A stretch of 64,000 bases of DNA from Anaerocolumna jejuensis DSM 15929 (GTDB taxonomy: Bacteria; Bacillota; Clostridia; Lachnospirales; Lachnospiraceae). The DNA is taken from positions 62,001 to 126,000 of the forward strand of contig NZ_FRAC01000009.1 of assembly GCF_900142215.1 (NCBI RefSeq), in the 5' to 3' direction. This document shows positions 7,627 to 16,084 of this stretch, piece after piece. The position numbers and the translations under genes are program-made. The notes beneath the pieces were generated by a model, which had not been told where the DNA came from, searched no databases, and saw only the letters and a list, made by a program, of their open reading frames with translations. Each line of letters opens with the position of its first letter. Positions within the stretch are counted from its first letter, which is position 1.

Positions 7627-9111
7627 TTATACGGAGCAGCTTTCGCTTTCCTGTATGAGCTTTATGCCAAAGTTATTTTTTCCGTTATTCTTTACCTGAT
7701 ATAATACGCCGTCTGCGATATCAAAAAGGTCCTCCAGCCTGTCCGTTTCTTTGGGAATGCAGCAGCATATTCCCAAGGATATGGTAAGCTCGCCGTTAAT
7801 GGGGGCTGCTTTATTGGGTATATGGCTTTTCGCAATGCTTTTGATAATTTTCCTGGCAACCTTATCTGCCACCTCATAATTTCCGTTTGGTATAATCAAT
7901 ACAAACTCATCACCGCCATAGCGGTAAATATCTCCGTAGCCATCCAGGCAGTTGTCCAGAATATTTCCTACCTGCTTTAAGGCGGTATCCCCTCTCAGGT
8001 GGCCGCAGGTATCATTTAATTCCTTGAAATGATCCAGGTCCAATATCCCTACTACCAGCATTGTTCCTGTTTTATAAGCCAGTTCCACCTTTTTAGGCCC
8101 ATGCATCTGCATGGCATAACGGTTCTTGAGTCCTGTTACATCATCACTCTCCAGCCTGAGCTTTGCCGCTTTTACATCATCCTCTGCCTGCTGCAGCTCC
8201 AGCTTGGCATTTAATGCCATGATTTTATCCTGATTGATATATTTCTTTAAAGCCATATAAAGCTGTGTATGGCGGATGCACATTCTTTTATGCTCTTCCA
8301 TCATGCCTCTGGTGGAATAATAATCCAGCCAGAATTCAACGGCCTGCAGCATTACAGTCGGTGATTTTACTTCTCTGGAAAGCTGGTCAAACTCCTCAAT
8401 TGTCTCTCTCCATAAATCAAATTCCCCAATTGCTTTCAAAATATCGATAAAGCTTATGATATCCTGCATATAGTCATTTAGCGGTGCAAGCTTCAGCCTG
8501 ACGTATTCCATCATAGTATGAAGGTTTTCCCTTACATACCCTTCCTCGTCTTTTGCAAGATAAATCTTTGAGAGGCCGCACATAATAGTAAAGCTGTAGG
8601 TATTGTCACCGGTACTTTCCACTAATTCCATTGCTGCTTTCAGGTTCTCTTCCGCTTCTTCCAATCTGCCGAACCTCAAATAGGCAACACCCAGATTCAG
8701 CTTATTGACAATCAGCCATTTTTCATACAAATCAGAGAGGTCATTTCCGTTTTCCGTTAAATCCGCCAGGCCCTTTAAAAAGAAGTCAATGGCCTTGGCA
8801 GTATCACCAAGCTCCAAATATCTGGTACCGATATTGCAATAGAAAAGGTGGGCCAAGCCCTTTACCTGGTGTTTGCGGCAATATTCCAAGCCGGCAAGAT
8901 AACAGTCCACCGCCATTGTCTCATTATCCATGGCAGCGTAAATAACCCCCTGGAGATTCTGGCATCTGGCACTTTTAAAATACTCACCTAATTCCTCATA
9001 ACCGCATAATGCTTCCATACAGCTTTTGATGGCCTCATCCAAATGGTGTGACTCCAGCTCCTCCAGGCTTCTGTAAAATATCCTGTCAACCTCTCCTATT
9101 GTACCTATCAT
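7627..9111 (-). CDS. TPR-repeat diguanylate cyclase (GGDEF)
   Basis: A 494-residue cytosolic protein. Residues ~10-300 are helical repeats of the TPR type (AKAIDFFLKGLADL, LEEAEENLKAAMELV). A short coiled coil follows at ~300-330, then a GGDEF domain (about 330-485) that opens DDVTGLKNR and has an intact YGGDEF active site, which predicts c-di-GMP synthesis from two GTP. There is no EAL domain and no membrane segment, so the input is probably a cytosolic protein or peptide partner bound by the TPR array. It is a single gene with its own terminator (7574-7595). Start: ATG after AAAGAGG. Confidence 0.9.
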   Translation of the reverse strand: MIGTIGEVDRIFYRSLEELESHHLDEAIKSCMEALCGYEELGEYFKSARCQNLQGVIYAAMDNETMAVDCYLAGLEYCRKHQVKGLAHLFYCNIGTRYLELGDTAKAIDFFLKGLADLTENGNDLSDLYEKWLIVNKLNLGVAYLRFGRLEEAEENLKAAMELVESTGDNTYSFTIMCGLSKIYLAKDEEGYVRENLHTMMEYVRLKLAPLNDYMQDIISFIDILKAIGEFDLWRETIEEFDQLSREVKSPTVMLQAVEFWLDYYSTRGMMEEHKRMCIRHTQLYMALKKYINQDKIMALNAKLELQQAEDDVKAAKLRLESDDVTGLKNRYAMQMHGPKKVELAYKTGTMLVVGILDLDHFKELNDTCGHLRGDTALKQVGNILDNCLDGYGDIYRYGGDEFVLIIPNGNYEVADKVARKIIKSIAKSHIPNKAAPINGELTISLGICCCIPKETDRLEDLFDIADGVLYQVKNNGKNNFGIKLIQESESCSV

Positions 9112-9286
9112 AGTGACCTCTTTCTAAGAATTCAACATACATGAATCACAGGCTTATTCTTTACCCAATTACATCATTAAATAATTATAAGTATTCTTCT
9201 AGAAACTTACAACACTTTTTTGATAATTCTGTAATTTATTGGCTTATAGGGCAATATATAAAGTATTCTCAGCTAATTAATACTAA

Positions 9287-9333
9287 TAAAAAAGAGCTTC
9301 AGCCTATGGTTATTAGCCATAAAGCGAAAGCTC
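9287..9333 (-). terminator. Terminator of the LTA-synthase-like gene
   Basis: On the minus strand a long imperfect stem (GAGCTTTCGC... with an inner TTATGG/CCATA part ...GAAGCTC) is followed by six T. It lies just after the stop at 9353. Confidence 0.75.
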
Positions 9334-9352
9334 CCTTGCCCGCCTTATCTAT

Positions 9353-11386
9353 TTATTTATCATTTTTTACAGACTGATACTGAAAGGCTTTGCTCTTTCC
9401 AAGGACTGACTTTTTGCCTGCAAGCTGTTCAACCAATATCTGTTTACCCTCCAGATTACTATCGGGTATCCTTAATGCGGTATCACTAAGAAATTCTGTC
9501 TTACAGCGCTTTCCGCCCGCAATTACCATGCTGCATTCCGTAAAACCGCTTCCGGTAATAAGAAGGCTGTCTCCCTCCTTTGTAACCTTCTGGATTTCCG
9601 GCTGGTAAATGCCCATTGCCATATCCTTTTTCCCGTTGGGGTCCTTCTTATCAAATACGTACTTTTTGCCGTACAGCATATCATATTGCAAGAGTTTTAG
9701 TTCTTCTTTGTAATTTTCATCCTCAAAACACCTTTGATGGAACTTTGTCAGTATTCCGTCCTCCATCCCAAACCGGTTGAACACATAGGCACTTAGCTGG
9801 TATGCCGGGAGGTCGTACCTGGTCTTTTCCATGGGGAAATTACTCCAGATAACATACTCGGTGGAATGTCTGTCATTTGTTATATCCTTCTGCTCTAAGG
9901 ATAACGGCGGCAGATGGTCTCCATAGAATACCACTACCGTAGGCTCCTTGTATTTTGACAGGCTTTCCGTCAGGGCACCTACAAACTGGTCCGTTTCCTT
10001 CAACTGGTTCACATAGTACTCCATACTGCTGACGTAATCCGAAAGTGATTTATACAGCTCATCAGGGTACTGGATATTCTGGGATGCCGGGCTTACCTTA
10101 ATTCCCCTCCCGTCCTCGCTGCCGGCGGGATAAATCCCATGGGACTGTACGGTAATGGTATAAATATAATCTCTTTCCGCATCTGAATTTAATGCCTTCA
10201 GAATCTCACCTGTCAAAACGTTATCCTTTGCCCAGCCGATTTTATTATAGGACAGGCCGTTCATATATTCGCAGGAATCAAAATAATCAAACCCCAGCCT
10301 TGGAAATACGTCGTTCCGGTTATAAAAGGTTGCCGTATTGTTATGGATTACATAGCTGTGGTATCCGTCCCTGCCAAGATTGAAAGGAACGCTTTCACAG
10401 GTTTTTGAACGTAAGACCGTTCTGTAGGGATATTCTCCCGTTCCAAAGAACTGCATGCTCATTCCTGTTATTATCTCAAATTCCGTATTCACTGTTCCGG
10501 CTCCGTAAACAGGTACCTTTAAAAAACCAGAGGGGCAATTCTCTTTTAGTCTGGTAAAATTCGGAATTGGATTTTCCGAAAAGGTATAATTTTTAAAGTA
10601 ATTCACATCAAAAAAAGATTCAAGCTGGACCATTATAATATTGGGCTTTTCCACCTCAGCCTTCTTTCCTGTGTAAAGCTTATCCGGCTCCCCTTCGACA
10701 TGCTTTAGGACCTCTTCCATTCTCTTTGCAGAATAATCCTTCGGCTTATCGATTCCCCTCTCAAAAATACTGTTGGAAAAACAATAGGCAAAGCCGTATT
10801 CCAAATAGGCATCCCGCAGATTGTCAAAGTTCTTTTGCAGTATATTGTCCCTGGTCGCCGCAAAGAACAGGAAGGCAAATAGAAATGAGGAAAATGCCAA
10901 AAGGGAAAGAGGTGCAATAATCAGCCGCTTTGATACCTTAAGCCTTCTCCACAGTAAAATCAGGAAGGCAATGACCGCCAGCACTAAGATTCCTATAAAA
11001 ATAAGACCGATTGTATTCATATACATAGGCAGGGACCTGATTACTTCCTTCACCTGGTAAAAATCCATAGCCGAGACAGGGGTCAGCCTAAAGCACTGAA
11101 CCACCCGGTTCACAATGCCTAATATCAGCCAGGCTCCCGTAATTAACAAATAGAAGAACCTTCTTCTTGCTGTTAATAAAGTAACCGATAATGTTATCAG
11201 TATAACGGAAAAATTCAGAAAGAATAACAGCGGCTCCTGCCACAAAAATAAAAGTGCCTGATAAAGTGATTTACGGCTTAAGCTCTCAATCACTGCCGTC
11301 AGCAATAATGCGGTTAATACCGTTCCTGCCACAGGATATATAATATTTTGATAAATCTTTTTGTCAGCTTGACCAATGTTCTTCAT
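9353..11386 (-). CDS. LTA synthase family sulfatase-like membrane protein
   Basis: A 677-residue protein with about five N-terminal membrane segments (to ~190), then an extracytoplasmic alkaline-phosphatase-superfamily domain (~245-560). Landmarks are NIIMVQLESFFD (metal Glu), GAGTVNTEFEIITG (likely Thr nucleophile), HNNTATFYNR and VVFYGDHLPPL (metal Asp-His). Such enzymes move glycerol-phosphate from phosphatidylglycerol to lipoteichoic acid or modify other surface polymers. The C-terminal ~90 residues form a beta-rich IPT-like tail (EGDSLLITGSGFTE...) beyond the usual catalytic core. Single gene with its own terminator. The exact acceptor cannot be told. Confidence 0.88.
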   Translation of the reverse strand: MKNIGQADKKIYQNIIYPVAGTVLTALLLTAVIESLSRKSLYQALLFLWQEPLLFFLNFSVILITLSVTLLTARRRFFYLLITGAWLILGIVNRVVQCFRLTPVSAMDFYQVKEVIRSLPMYMNTIGLIFIGILVLAVIAFLILLWRRLKVSKRLIIAPLSLLAFSSFLFAFLFFAATRDNILQKNFDNLRDAYLEYGFAYCFSNSIFERGIDKPKDYSAKRMEEVLKHVEGEPDKLYTGKKAEVEKPNIIMVQLESFFDVNYFKNYTFSENPIPNFTRLKENCPSGFLKVPVYGAGTVNTEFEIITGMSMQFFGTGEYPYRTVLRSKTCESVPFNLGRDGYHSYVIHNNTATFYNRNDVFPRLGFDYFDSCEYMNGLSYNKIGWAKDNVLTGEILKALNSDAERDYIYTITVQSHGIYPAGSEDGRGIKVSPASQNIQYPDELYKSLSDYVSSMEYYVNQLKETDQFVGALTESLSKYKEPTVVVFYGDHLPPLSLEQKDITNDRHSTEYVIWSNFPMEKTRYDLPAYQLSAYVFNRFGMEDGILTKFHQRCFEDENYKEELKLLQYDMLYGKKYVFDKKDPNGKKDMAMGIYQPEIQKVTKEGDSLLITGSGFTECSMVIAGGKRCKTEFLSDTALRIPDSNLEGKQILVEQLAGKKSVLGKSKAFQYQSVKNDK

Positions 11387-11522
11387 AGTGCCTTTTCCCT
11401 GTTCTATATTTCTGTCATAGTTTTAAGAGCTTATCTGCCGATTCGCTAATAAAACTGTCTAGCAAATTATACTTCTTATGAACATTTTGTCAAGTCTTTC
11501 ACATAGAAAAAGTTGGTATTTT

Positions 11523-12197
11523 TCAACTTATCCAGCCATTGTCCTTCCAATGGGCGGTCTCAATCTCATTCCAGGCCATGTTCTTATGCATCAGAGCCAT
11601 CATTTTAAATAATGCCCTGGTCTTAAAACCGGGCTTTACCCTCCCATAGCTGCGATTAATTTTATTTGCCAGCTTCCTGATTTTTTTCTTAAGCTTTCCC
11701 ATGGGCTTTTCTGAAACTTCTTCCCAATCGGCAGCGTTTAGTGCAAAAGCAAGGCGAAAGGTCCTGCCGACGGACCACCAGGACATCTGGCTGCAGATTG
11801 CTTTTGCCGTTTTTCCTGCTCCCATGCCCGCTGCCGTGGCAATACCCACACCAATCTTTTTTCTCATATCAAAGGGGCGGTGGCTCATCCACCGGTAGCC
11901 CAAATGGTCACAGAAATTCTTCAGCTGGCCGGACATCCCCATGCAGTAATTGGGGGAATCCATTATGATGACATCGGCCTCCTCCATTGCTTTTATAATC
12001 GACAGCATACCATTCCTATGGGGGCATAGGTTTTCGTCTTTGTAAATACACTGGGCACAGCCTACACAAAGCCCAATGCCATTAACATAGAATTCCGATA
12101 TATCCTCCTTTTTACACTCCAGCTGCTCTAACAGCATATGCGTAAGCCGGTAGGTATTACCCTTATGAGTCTGACCATGTATTACACTAATTTTCAT
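11523..12197 (-). CDS. NAD(P)H-dependent flavin oxidoreductase with CxxC-type cysteine motif
   Basis: A 224-residue flavodoxin-fold protein. It begins MKISVIHGQTHKGNTYRL (FMN phosphate loop) and contains LCVGCAQCIYKDENLCPH, a cysteine cluster seen in iron-sulfur flavoprotein/NADPH-FMN reductase relatives, followed by DSPNYCMGMSGQLKNFCDH. Likely an FMN-dependent reductase of quinones, nitro compounds or similar. The gene overlaps the upstream TetR gene by 4 bp (ATGA), so the two are translationally coupled and the TetR probably controls it. Confidence 0.85.
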   Translation of the reverse strand: MKISVIHGQTHKGNTYRLTHMLLEQLECKKEDISEFYVNGIGLCVGCAQCIYKDENLCPHRNGMLSIIKAMEEADVIIMDSPNYCMGMSGQLKNFCDHLGYRWMSHRPFDMRKKIGVGIATAAGMGAGKTAKAICSQMSWWSVGRTFRLAFALNAADWEEVSEKPMGKLKKKIRKLANKINRSYGRVKPGFKTRALFKMMALMHKNMAWNEIETAHWKDNGWIS

Positions 12198-12808
12198 AAT
12201 CCGTACACCTCCATAAACTGCTCTGTAAGTCCTTCCACTTTACGTAATGCTTCCTCCATGGTTACCATTCCATAATCGTACTCCTGAAGAATCAGAAACA
12301 CCGGTGAATAAAACTGATAGGCCATAGCCGCCGCTTTCTCCGAAAGCTCTCCCTCTGCGGTTTTCCTGCCTGCTTTGGATGCTGCAAGGAGCTTATGAAA
12401 GATAAAGGTATTCAGCCTTATGGGCTCTGTTATGAAGCTTCCGGTATATAAGCTGCCAATCTTGGCATTACCGGGGGCACTGATCATAAATAGCTTTCTG
12501 CATTTTGAGATGTATTCATCCATGGCAAAGGTCTGGAATGTCGCCTTCATCATTCCAATCAGCATCTCCTTTGACAGCTCTGCAAATGCGCCGGGATCTC
12601 CGGAGGGCGGCGCAAATATTGATTCTGTCTTTTCCATGTAATGTACCACTATGGTCTCAAAGATATCCTCCTTGCTCTTATAGTGCTTATAAATTGAGCT
12701 TTCCTTTATGCCCACGGCTCTTGCAATATCCCTGATGGATACACCGGAATATCCTTTTATACAAAGCAGGTTAAGAGCTTCTGCTTCAATGCTTTCTTTT
12801 GTGGTCAT
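12194..12808 (-). CDS. TetR/AcrR-family transcriptional repressor
   Basis: 204 residues with an N-terminal helix-turn-helix (about 10-55: LNLLCIKGYSGVSIRDIARAVGIKESSIYKHYKSK region) and a ligand-binding C-terminal half. First gene of a two-gene operon with the flavin oxidoreductase. A 16-bp perfect palindrome sits between its own -35 and -10, so autorepression is likely. Start at ATG 12808 after GGAGG; the longer frame would use a TTG inside the ribosome site. Confidence 0.88.
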   Translation of the reverse strand: MTTKESIEAEALNLLCIKGYSGVSIRDIARAVGIKESSIYKHYKSKEDIFETIVVHYMEKTESIFAPPSGDPGAFAELSKEMLIGMMKATFQTFAMDEYISKCRKLFMISAPGNAKIGSLYTGSFITEPIRLNTFIFHKLLAASKAGRKTAEGELSEKAAAMAYQFYSPVFLILQEYDYGMVTMEEALRKVEGLTEQFMEVYGL

Positions 12809-12843
12809 ATTTTCCTCCAATAGTCTGGGACTTCAGTGATTAT

Positions 12844-12872
12844 AGTATAGCTAACAAACGTTAGCTGGTCAA
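12844..12872 (-). promoter_or_regulatory. TetR promoter with operator filling the spacer
   Basis: On the minus strand TTGACC (12867-12872) and TATACT (12844-12849) are 17 bp apart. The spacer contains the perfect dyad GCTAACAAACGTTAGC (12850-12865; 6-bp arms, 4-bp centre). A repressor bound here would block polymerase, which is the expected geometry for autoregulation by the TetR gene directly downstream. Confidence 0.75.
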
Positions 12873-12933
12873 TACTAAAATTATGGGGGATTTGAGATTT
12901 GTAGGATAAACGGTTAGGTTTTCAAAGGGGGAC

Positions 12934-13145
12934 GGCAGTTTGTACCAAATAGAGGGATGAATGCTTCGATTACAATGTATAAGAAGTCCTAATTTCTCTG
13001 AAGCTTTTGTGCTGGACATATCCTCAAACAGATAACTCGAGGGCTCAGACAATCTGTTTGAGGATATAGCACAAAAGCTTCAGAGAAAAGGACTTCTAAT
13101 ACATTTCCATAGGCGCATTCATCCCTCTATTTGGTGCAAACTGCC
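12934..13145. repeat. Foldback element family A, copy A1
   Basis: A 212-bp nearly complete palindrome. Outer arms pair perfectly (12944-12964 with 13115-13135). A middle arm pairs GAAGCTTTTGTGCT with AGCACAAAAGCTTC. An inner arm pairs ATATCCTCAAACAG (13018-13031) with 13054-13067 around a ~22-bp loop. The homologous flank extends left to about 12917. No transposase is present. Two related copies occur at 15664-15876 (same direction) and 43676-43888 (reverse direction). The remaining intergenic sequence 13146-13320 holds no clear gene. Confidence 0.9.
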
Positions 13146-13320
13146 TGTTTTAGATTGAAACTGGGCATTTGACGGGCGGTCTTATAGGTGAAGAGCTGAA
13201 TGAAGCTTCAAAACCGTATGAAGAACTTAGGCGGCAGGCTTAAAAGCTTTTAGTGGCTAATAGCGTTATAATGATACTCTGCTCCGTTTGAAGAAGGATT
13301 TGTTACCGCGGCGGTTCATA

Positions 13321-15183
13321 TTATTTTATGTTTTCCGTTGGTGTCAGCGGGCTATTTTTTATGATTTTCTCTACTTCTTCATATCCGGCAGGAAAGGCAA
13401 AATTATAGCGGGCAGGCAGAGCGAAGACATATTTGGAATTGCTTCCAAGCTTGCTTGGTCCTACGGGAGCTGCACTTACGGCAAGCTCTTCCTTTTCTAT
13501 CAGCTTCCACTGTTTCTTTGTAAATATCATAATGGGGATATCCTGATAAGGATTTTTCTTTGTCCATTTGGGATTGCGCAGTAGAAGTACCGCTCCCTTC
13601 TGTGTTACTTTGCCTGATTGTTTTCCGCTAAGGGGTTTTCCCTCCCAGGTATCTTTTATAATGGTATAGCCCTTCCAATCGGAGGGTAGGGTGAAATTGA
13701 ATCCATAGTCCTTATTACTGTATGTCAGGGTGCTTTTAGCGGAAGCTCCTGTGTTTTTGGGAGCTACCGGCTTGGGTGTTTTTGTACTGTTAGTATTGTC
13801 GGATTTTTTATTTGGTGTGGTGGTTTCGGATTTCGAGCTTTTTGCTGTGGCAGCGGCCTTTGCTTTTGGGCTTTTAGCTGTATTTTCGGAGGCACTTGCC
13901 TGGATTGTGTTTCCGGATGTTACATTTTCAGTTGCACTACTTCCATTTCCAACCTGGACAGCTGCATTTTTACCGCTGCTTTTTTCGGAAGCACTGACGG
14001 CTTTTGTATACTGCTTCGTATCTCCCTGGCTGCCGGCTGCACTCTTTGAATTGCTGCTTACAGAACTGCCGGTATTCTGTCCGTCAGCAGCTAAGACGGT
14101 ATTTTCCCCACCGTCCATGGTATAGGCGCCCAGCCAAAAGGCCGCAATGCATAAGGCTGCTGTTACAATTGCAGATAATATTTTTATTTTCTTTGATTTT
14201 CGCTTAGACATCATTATTGATTTAATCCTTTCTTTCATACTCTTTTTATCCTCAGACAGGGTCAAAGAAAGCATCGGAGAATTTTTCTTTCTGTTTTCTG
14301 ATATGGCATTTAAAAGTACATGTCCATATAGAAGCTTCTCTTCCTTGCTAAGGTCCCTTGCTACCGCCTCATCACAGGATATTTCACACTGTTTGCTGAT
14401 CTGGCGGTTCATAATTAATATGACCGGGTTGAACCAGTGAATACCGGACACCAGGCCGCAGCACCATTTATACCAGATATCATGGCGTTTATAATGCATC
14501 AGCTCATGGCGCAGTACATAGTAAAGGCTGGTATCATCCCAATCTAAAGTAATATCCGTAAGGTAAACAGAGGGTTTTATAAGGCCAAGCAGCATGGGTG
14601 ATGCAATCTGGCTATTCAGCTTTAGCTGCGGTACTCTGGTAATTCCAAGTTCCAGGGCGGCACTCTTATAAATTTGTACTGTCCGCTTATCAGAAACAGG
14701 CTCCGAGCTGTTCTTCATGAATGCCAGAAAACGCAAATACCTTATCAGCCTTAAAATGAACAGAATTGCCATCCCTGCCAGCCACAAGTAAGCGCCGATT
14801 TGAAATCCGTCCAAAGCTTCCTTATACCCTTTGGGACTTACAGCGTGCAAAACTGTATTGTCCGTGGAATTCTCCGCAGAATTTTCCGCGGAATTTTCCG
14901 CTATACTCTGTATGCTGCTGTCTTCCGTATGTATATTATTTCCTTGTGTATCAGTCCCCACTTCAGAACTGCTTTGAACAGCCGCCGGCTGAAATAAACT
15001 GTCTATGATTCCAAATTCCGGTGAATAAGGAAGAACAAGCCTTATCAGCACAATAATCCAGATGTAATACTGCCACGCCTTTGAAAACCTTTCCTTTAAT
15101 ATAGGTTTCAGCAGCAGGATTAACAGGATCAGCAGGGAACCGGACAAGGACATGGATAAGATTTCTTTGAACAAATCACTCAT
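13321..15183 (-). CDS. M56 (BlaR1/MecR1-type) membrane peptidase with novel extracellular domain
   Basis: 620 residues. Membrane segments lie near 12-30, 35-55 and 130-150. The zinc peptidase motif is HELMHYKRHD (HExxH), with CEISCDEAVARDL after it as in the M56 family. A further membrane segment (KILSAIVTAALCIAAFWLG, about 340) is followed by a Ser/Thr/Lys-rich linker (~370-490) and a C-terminal ~130-residue domain starting at SNKDYGFNFTLPSDWKGY. There is no penicillin-binding sensor domain, so the signal is not expected to be a beta-lactam. The gene overlaps the upstream BlaI-type gene by 8 bp. In known systems the peptidase is triggered outside and leads to cleavage of the repressor. Confidence 0.85.
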   Translation of the reverse strand: MSDLFKEILSMSLSGSLLILLILLLKPILKERFSKAWQYYIWIIVLIRLVLPYSPEFGIIDSLFQPAAVQSSSEVGTDTQGNNIHTEDSSIQSIAENSAENSAENSTDNTVLHAVSPKGYKEALDGFQIGAYLWLAGMAILFILRLIRYLRFLAFMKNSSEPVSDKRTVQIYKSAALELGITRVPQLKLNSQIASPMLLGLIKPSVYLTDITLDWDDTSLYYVLRHELMHYKRHDIWYKWCCGLVSGIHWFNPVILIMNRQISKQCEISCDEAVARDLSKEEKLLYGHVLLNAISENRKKNSPMLSLTLSEDKKSMKERIKSIMMSKRKSKKIKILSAIVTAALCIAAFWLGAYTMDGGENTVLAADGQNTGSSVSSNSKSAAGSQGDTKQYTKAVSASEKSSGKNAAVQVGNGSSATENVTSGNTIQASASENTAKSPKAKAAATAKSSKSETTTPNKKSDNTNSTKTPKPVAPKNTGASAKSTLTYSNKDYGFNFTLPSDWKGYTIIKDTWEGKPLSGKQSGKVTQKGAVLLLRNPKWTKKNPYQDIPIMIFTKKQWKLIEKEELAVSAAPVGPSKLGSNSKYVFALPARYNFAFPAGYEEVEKIIKNSPLTPTENIK

Positions 15184-15562
15184 GCTTTTCCCCTTCCAAT
15201 TTTAATATATCCCTAAGTTCCTCCATATCCGCATCCGTTAAATCATAATTTTCCACCAGGGAAGTCACCAGCCGTGTGGCACTTCCGCCGTAAAGGCGTT
15301 CCACAACATTTTTTATCTGCTCGTCACAGTACTCTTTTTCAGATATTGCCGGCTGATAACATAGTACCTTTAACTTGTGGGCTGATACTGCCCCTTTTTC
15401 TGTCAGCCTTTTTAAAAGAGTACGAACCGTGGAACGGTCCCAGCCAAATTCCTTTGAGAGCTCCTGATAGATATCTCCTGTAGAAACCGGTGCACCGGTA
15501 CGCCATAAAATCTTCATTACCTCAAATTCAGCCTGGGAAATACGGCTTGCATTTTGATTCAC
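15176..15562 (-). CDS. BlaI/MecI/CopY-family repressor
   Basis: 128 residues. A winged helix (ISQAEFEVMKILWRTGAPVS... then WDRSTVRTLLKRLTEKG) is followed by a C-terminal dimerisation part. These repressors bind dyads at their own promoter and are inactivated through the paired M56 protease, encoded immediately downstream. GTG start at 15562 with AAAGGAG eight nt upstream. No beta-lactamase or PBP gene is next to it, so other targets must lie elsewhere, or the pair controls only itself here. Confidence 0.9.
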   Translation of the reverse strand: MNQNASRISQAEFEVMKILWRTGAPVSTGDIYQELSKEFGWDRSTVRTLLKRLTEKGAVSAHKLKVLCYQPAISEKEYCDEQIKNVVERLYGGSATRLVTSLVENYDLTDADMEELRDILKLEGEKHE

Positions 15563-15580
15563 TTAACCACTCCTTTCATG

Positions 15581-15633
15581 GGTCACGTTTGTCACCACTT
15601 CTTTATGTTACAACTGTCACCACATTTTGTCAA
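15581..15633 (-). promoter_or_regulatory. blaI-type promoter with two operators
   Basis: Minus strand: TTGACA (15628-15633), 17-bp spacer, TAACAT (15605-15610). Two related dyads of the form GTGACA-N3-GTNAC occur: one inside the spacer and over the -10 (15607-15621) and one downstream over the start site (15581-15596), offset by 26 bp. Double operators are typical for BlaI/MecI autoregulation, though the sequence differs from the classical TACA/TGTA core. Confidence 0.65.
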
Positions 15634-15663
15634 GACATTTAGAACAGTTTTTCACAAGGGGAC

Positions 15664-15876
15664 GGCAATTTGTACAAAGCAGAAAGACTCATGCTTCCAT
15701 TCCAAGGTATAAGAAGTCCTAATTCTCTGAAGATTTTGCGCTGGACATATTAACAAACAGATAACTCGCTACACTCAAACAATCTGTTTGTTAATATAGC
15801 GCAAAATCTTCAGTGAAAAGGACTTCTAATACCTTTCCATAGTCGCATTCGTTCTTTCTGCTTTGTACAAATTACC
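15664..15876. repeat. Foldback element family A, copy A2
   Basis: 213-bp palindrome aligned end to end with A1. Its arms differ from A1 in sequence but remain complementary: outer ACAAAGCAGAAAG/CTTTCTGCTTTGT, middle GAAGATTTTGCGCT/AGCGCAAAATCTTC, inner ATATTAACAAACAG/CTGTTTGTTAATAT. The loop is similar to A1. It lies in the region upstream of the BlaI promoter. The rest of 15563-16084 contains the BlaI promoter and the inverted repeat at 15945-16001. Confidence 0.9.
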
Positions 15877-15944
15877 TGTATACATATTGAAACGAGGCTT
15901 TTGTAGCTTGAAATAACATTAACTTATGATACCCGGATTAACAA

Positions 15945-16001
15945 ATAAGAAAGCCATGAAGGGCTGCCCTATGTAATAGCTGCCATTCATGACTTTCTTA
16001 T
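15945..16001. terminator. Inverted repeat at the 3' end of the two-component operon
   Basis: ATAAGAAAGCCATGAA (15945-15960) pairs with TTCATGACTTTCTTAT (15986-16001) with one mismatch; T-runs are weak. It lies after the response-regulator stop and is probably a bidirectional terminator. A partial direct repeat (TGCCATTCATG) recurs at 16021. Confidence 0.5.
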
Positions 16002-16084
16002 GCTGATATTTGAGTGTTACTGCCATTCATGGCTTTGATAACAGGTCCTGCGGCTTTATACGGTCGGTAATATATATATAATCT

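Noticed and set aside
12861..13052. Minus-strand open frame in element A1
   Set aside because: It is created by the palindrome, has no ribosome site, and its protein similarity to the leading part of the A3/AraC frame comes from the shared repeat.
13160..13241. Possible gene remnant right of element A1 (plus strand, ending EELRRQA then stop)
   Set aside because: Only ~29 codons, no start codon or ribosome site, and no partner fragment on the other side of the element.
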